In this document: one piece after another, positions 63,909-64,000 of the stretch | How positions within the stretch are numbered: position 1 is the first letter of the stretch | Layout: each line of letters opens with the position of its first letter | Origin: Candidatus Neomicrothrix sp. UBA6944 | GTDB lineage: Bacteria > Actinomycetota > Acidimicrobiia > Acidimicrobiales > Poriferisodalaceae | DNA length: 64,000 bases | Direction of reading: 5' to 3' | Assembly (NCBI GenBank): GCA_002448715.1 | Contig: DJZU01000090.1 | Span: 1-64,000 of the forward strand | Program-made: the position numbers and the translations under genes | Notes under the pieces: generated by a model | Database searches by the model: none | Seen by the model: only the letters and a program-made list of their open reading frames with translations | Told to the model about the DNA's origin: nothing

Positions 63909-63998
63909 TGGCGGAAGGTGTGGGATTCGAACCCACGGTGACCCGGAGGCCACAACGGCTTTCGAGGCCGCCCCATTCGTCCGCTCTGGCAACCTTCC
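63909..63998 (-). tRNA. tRNA-Ser (CGA)
   Basis: Read on the minus strand: acceptor GGAAGGT/ACCTTCC, D arm TTGCCAGAGCGG, anticodon loop CTCGAAA giving anticodon CGA, long variable arm, T arm GTGGG-TTCGAAT-CCCAC, discriminator G and encoded CCA. Class II, reads UCG. It faces tRNA-Ser(GGA) across tadA and shares its D and T arms almost base for base. Confidence 0.96.
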
Positions 63999-64000
63999 GT

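Overview
Organism: the window reads as a chromosome segment of a mid-GC (roughly half G+C by eye) actinobacterium, most probably a marine-type member of the Acidimicrobiia. Supporting signs are a WhiB regulator, a GlnR-like OmpR regulator beside glutamine synthetase, a tiny acyl-CoA carboxylase epsilon subunit overlapping the beta subunit, frequent GTG/TTG starts, an actinobacterial-type SRP RNA and the classical men pathway. The class-level placement is inference; no rRNA is present. Genes are densely packed, no gap exceeds about 250 bases, and I see no phage, insertion sequence or CRISPR. Layout: 0-5 kb holds a group-2 sigma factor, a small monooxygenase-fold protein, a GDP-mannose 3,5-epimerase-like gene and a tight three-gene cluster of two ferritin-like proteins plus an unknown protein. 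4.5-10 kb is nitrogen and NAD metabolism: glutamine-dependent NadE, a GSII and a GSI glutamine synthetase transcribed divergently, and a GlnR-like regulator overlapping the GSI gene. 10-15.7 kb has RidA, a compact fused [2Fe-2S]/molybdopterin protein without a conventional start codon, a Tat lipoprotein, ErpA-type and Mrp-type Fe-S proteins, a Nudix hydrolase and FxsA. 15.7-18.7 kb encodes SelA and SelB, the selenocysteine insertion machinery. 18.7-30.6 kb contains WhiB, NfeD, a CheY-like protein, tRNA-Pro, an SDR/acyl-CoA ligase/MDR operon, a PhyH dioxygenase, MazG-like protein, Asd and LysC, a cyclophilin and Aat. Carbon metabolism: ethylmalonyl-CoA mutase (30.6 kb), a CaiB/BaiF CoA-transferase, a carotenoid oxygenase, acyl-CoA carboxylase beta plus epsilon (35-37 kb), and, at 57-60 kb, crotonyl-CoA carboxylase/reductase, methylmalonyl/ethylmalonyl-CoA epimerase and a thiolase. 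Together these supply much of an ethylmalonyl-CoA pathway. 38-46.5 kb: an acyl-CoA ligase, then a MerR regulator translationally coupled to menF-menD-menH-menC, with menE convergent. 46.5-56.5 kb looks like a nucleoside-salvage block: psuG, upp, mtnA, a fused class II aldolase/short-chain dehydrogenase, and a BMP-type nucleoside ABC importer. mtnA plus the fused aldolase/dehydrogenase suggests a DHAP shunt for 5-deoxy- or methylthio-ribose. 60.5-64 kb: dnaX-ybaB-recR, SRP RNA, tRNA-Ser(GGA), tadA and a second tRNA-Ser(CGA). Best candidates for new biology are the aldolase-SDR shunt linked to nucleoside import, the ferritin-like triad, the compact Mo-hydroxylase-like protein with a probable ATC start, the tandem-HTH MerR controlling menaquinone genes from a probably leaderless promoter, and a strongly folded 85-base element at 60416-60500.
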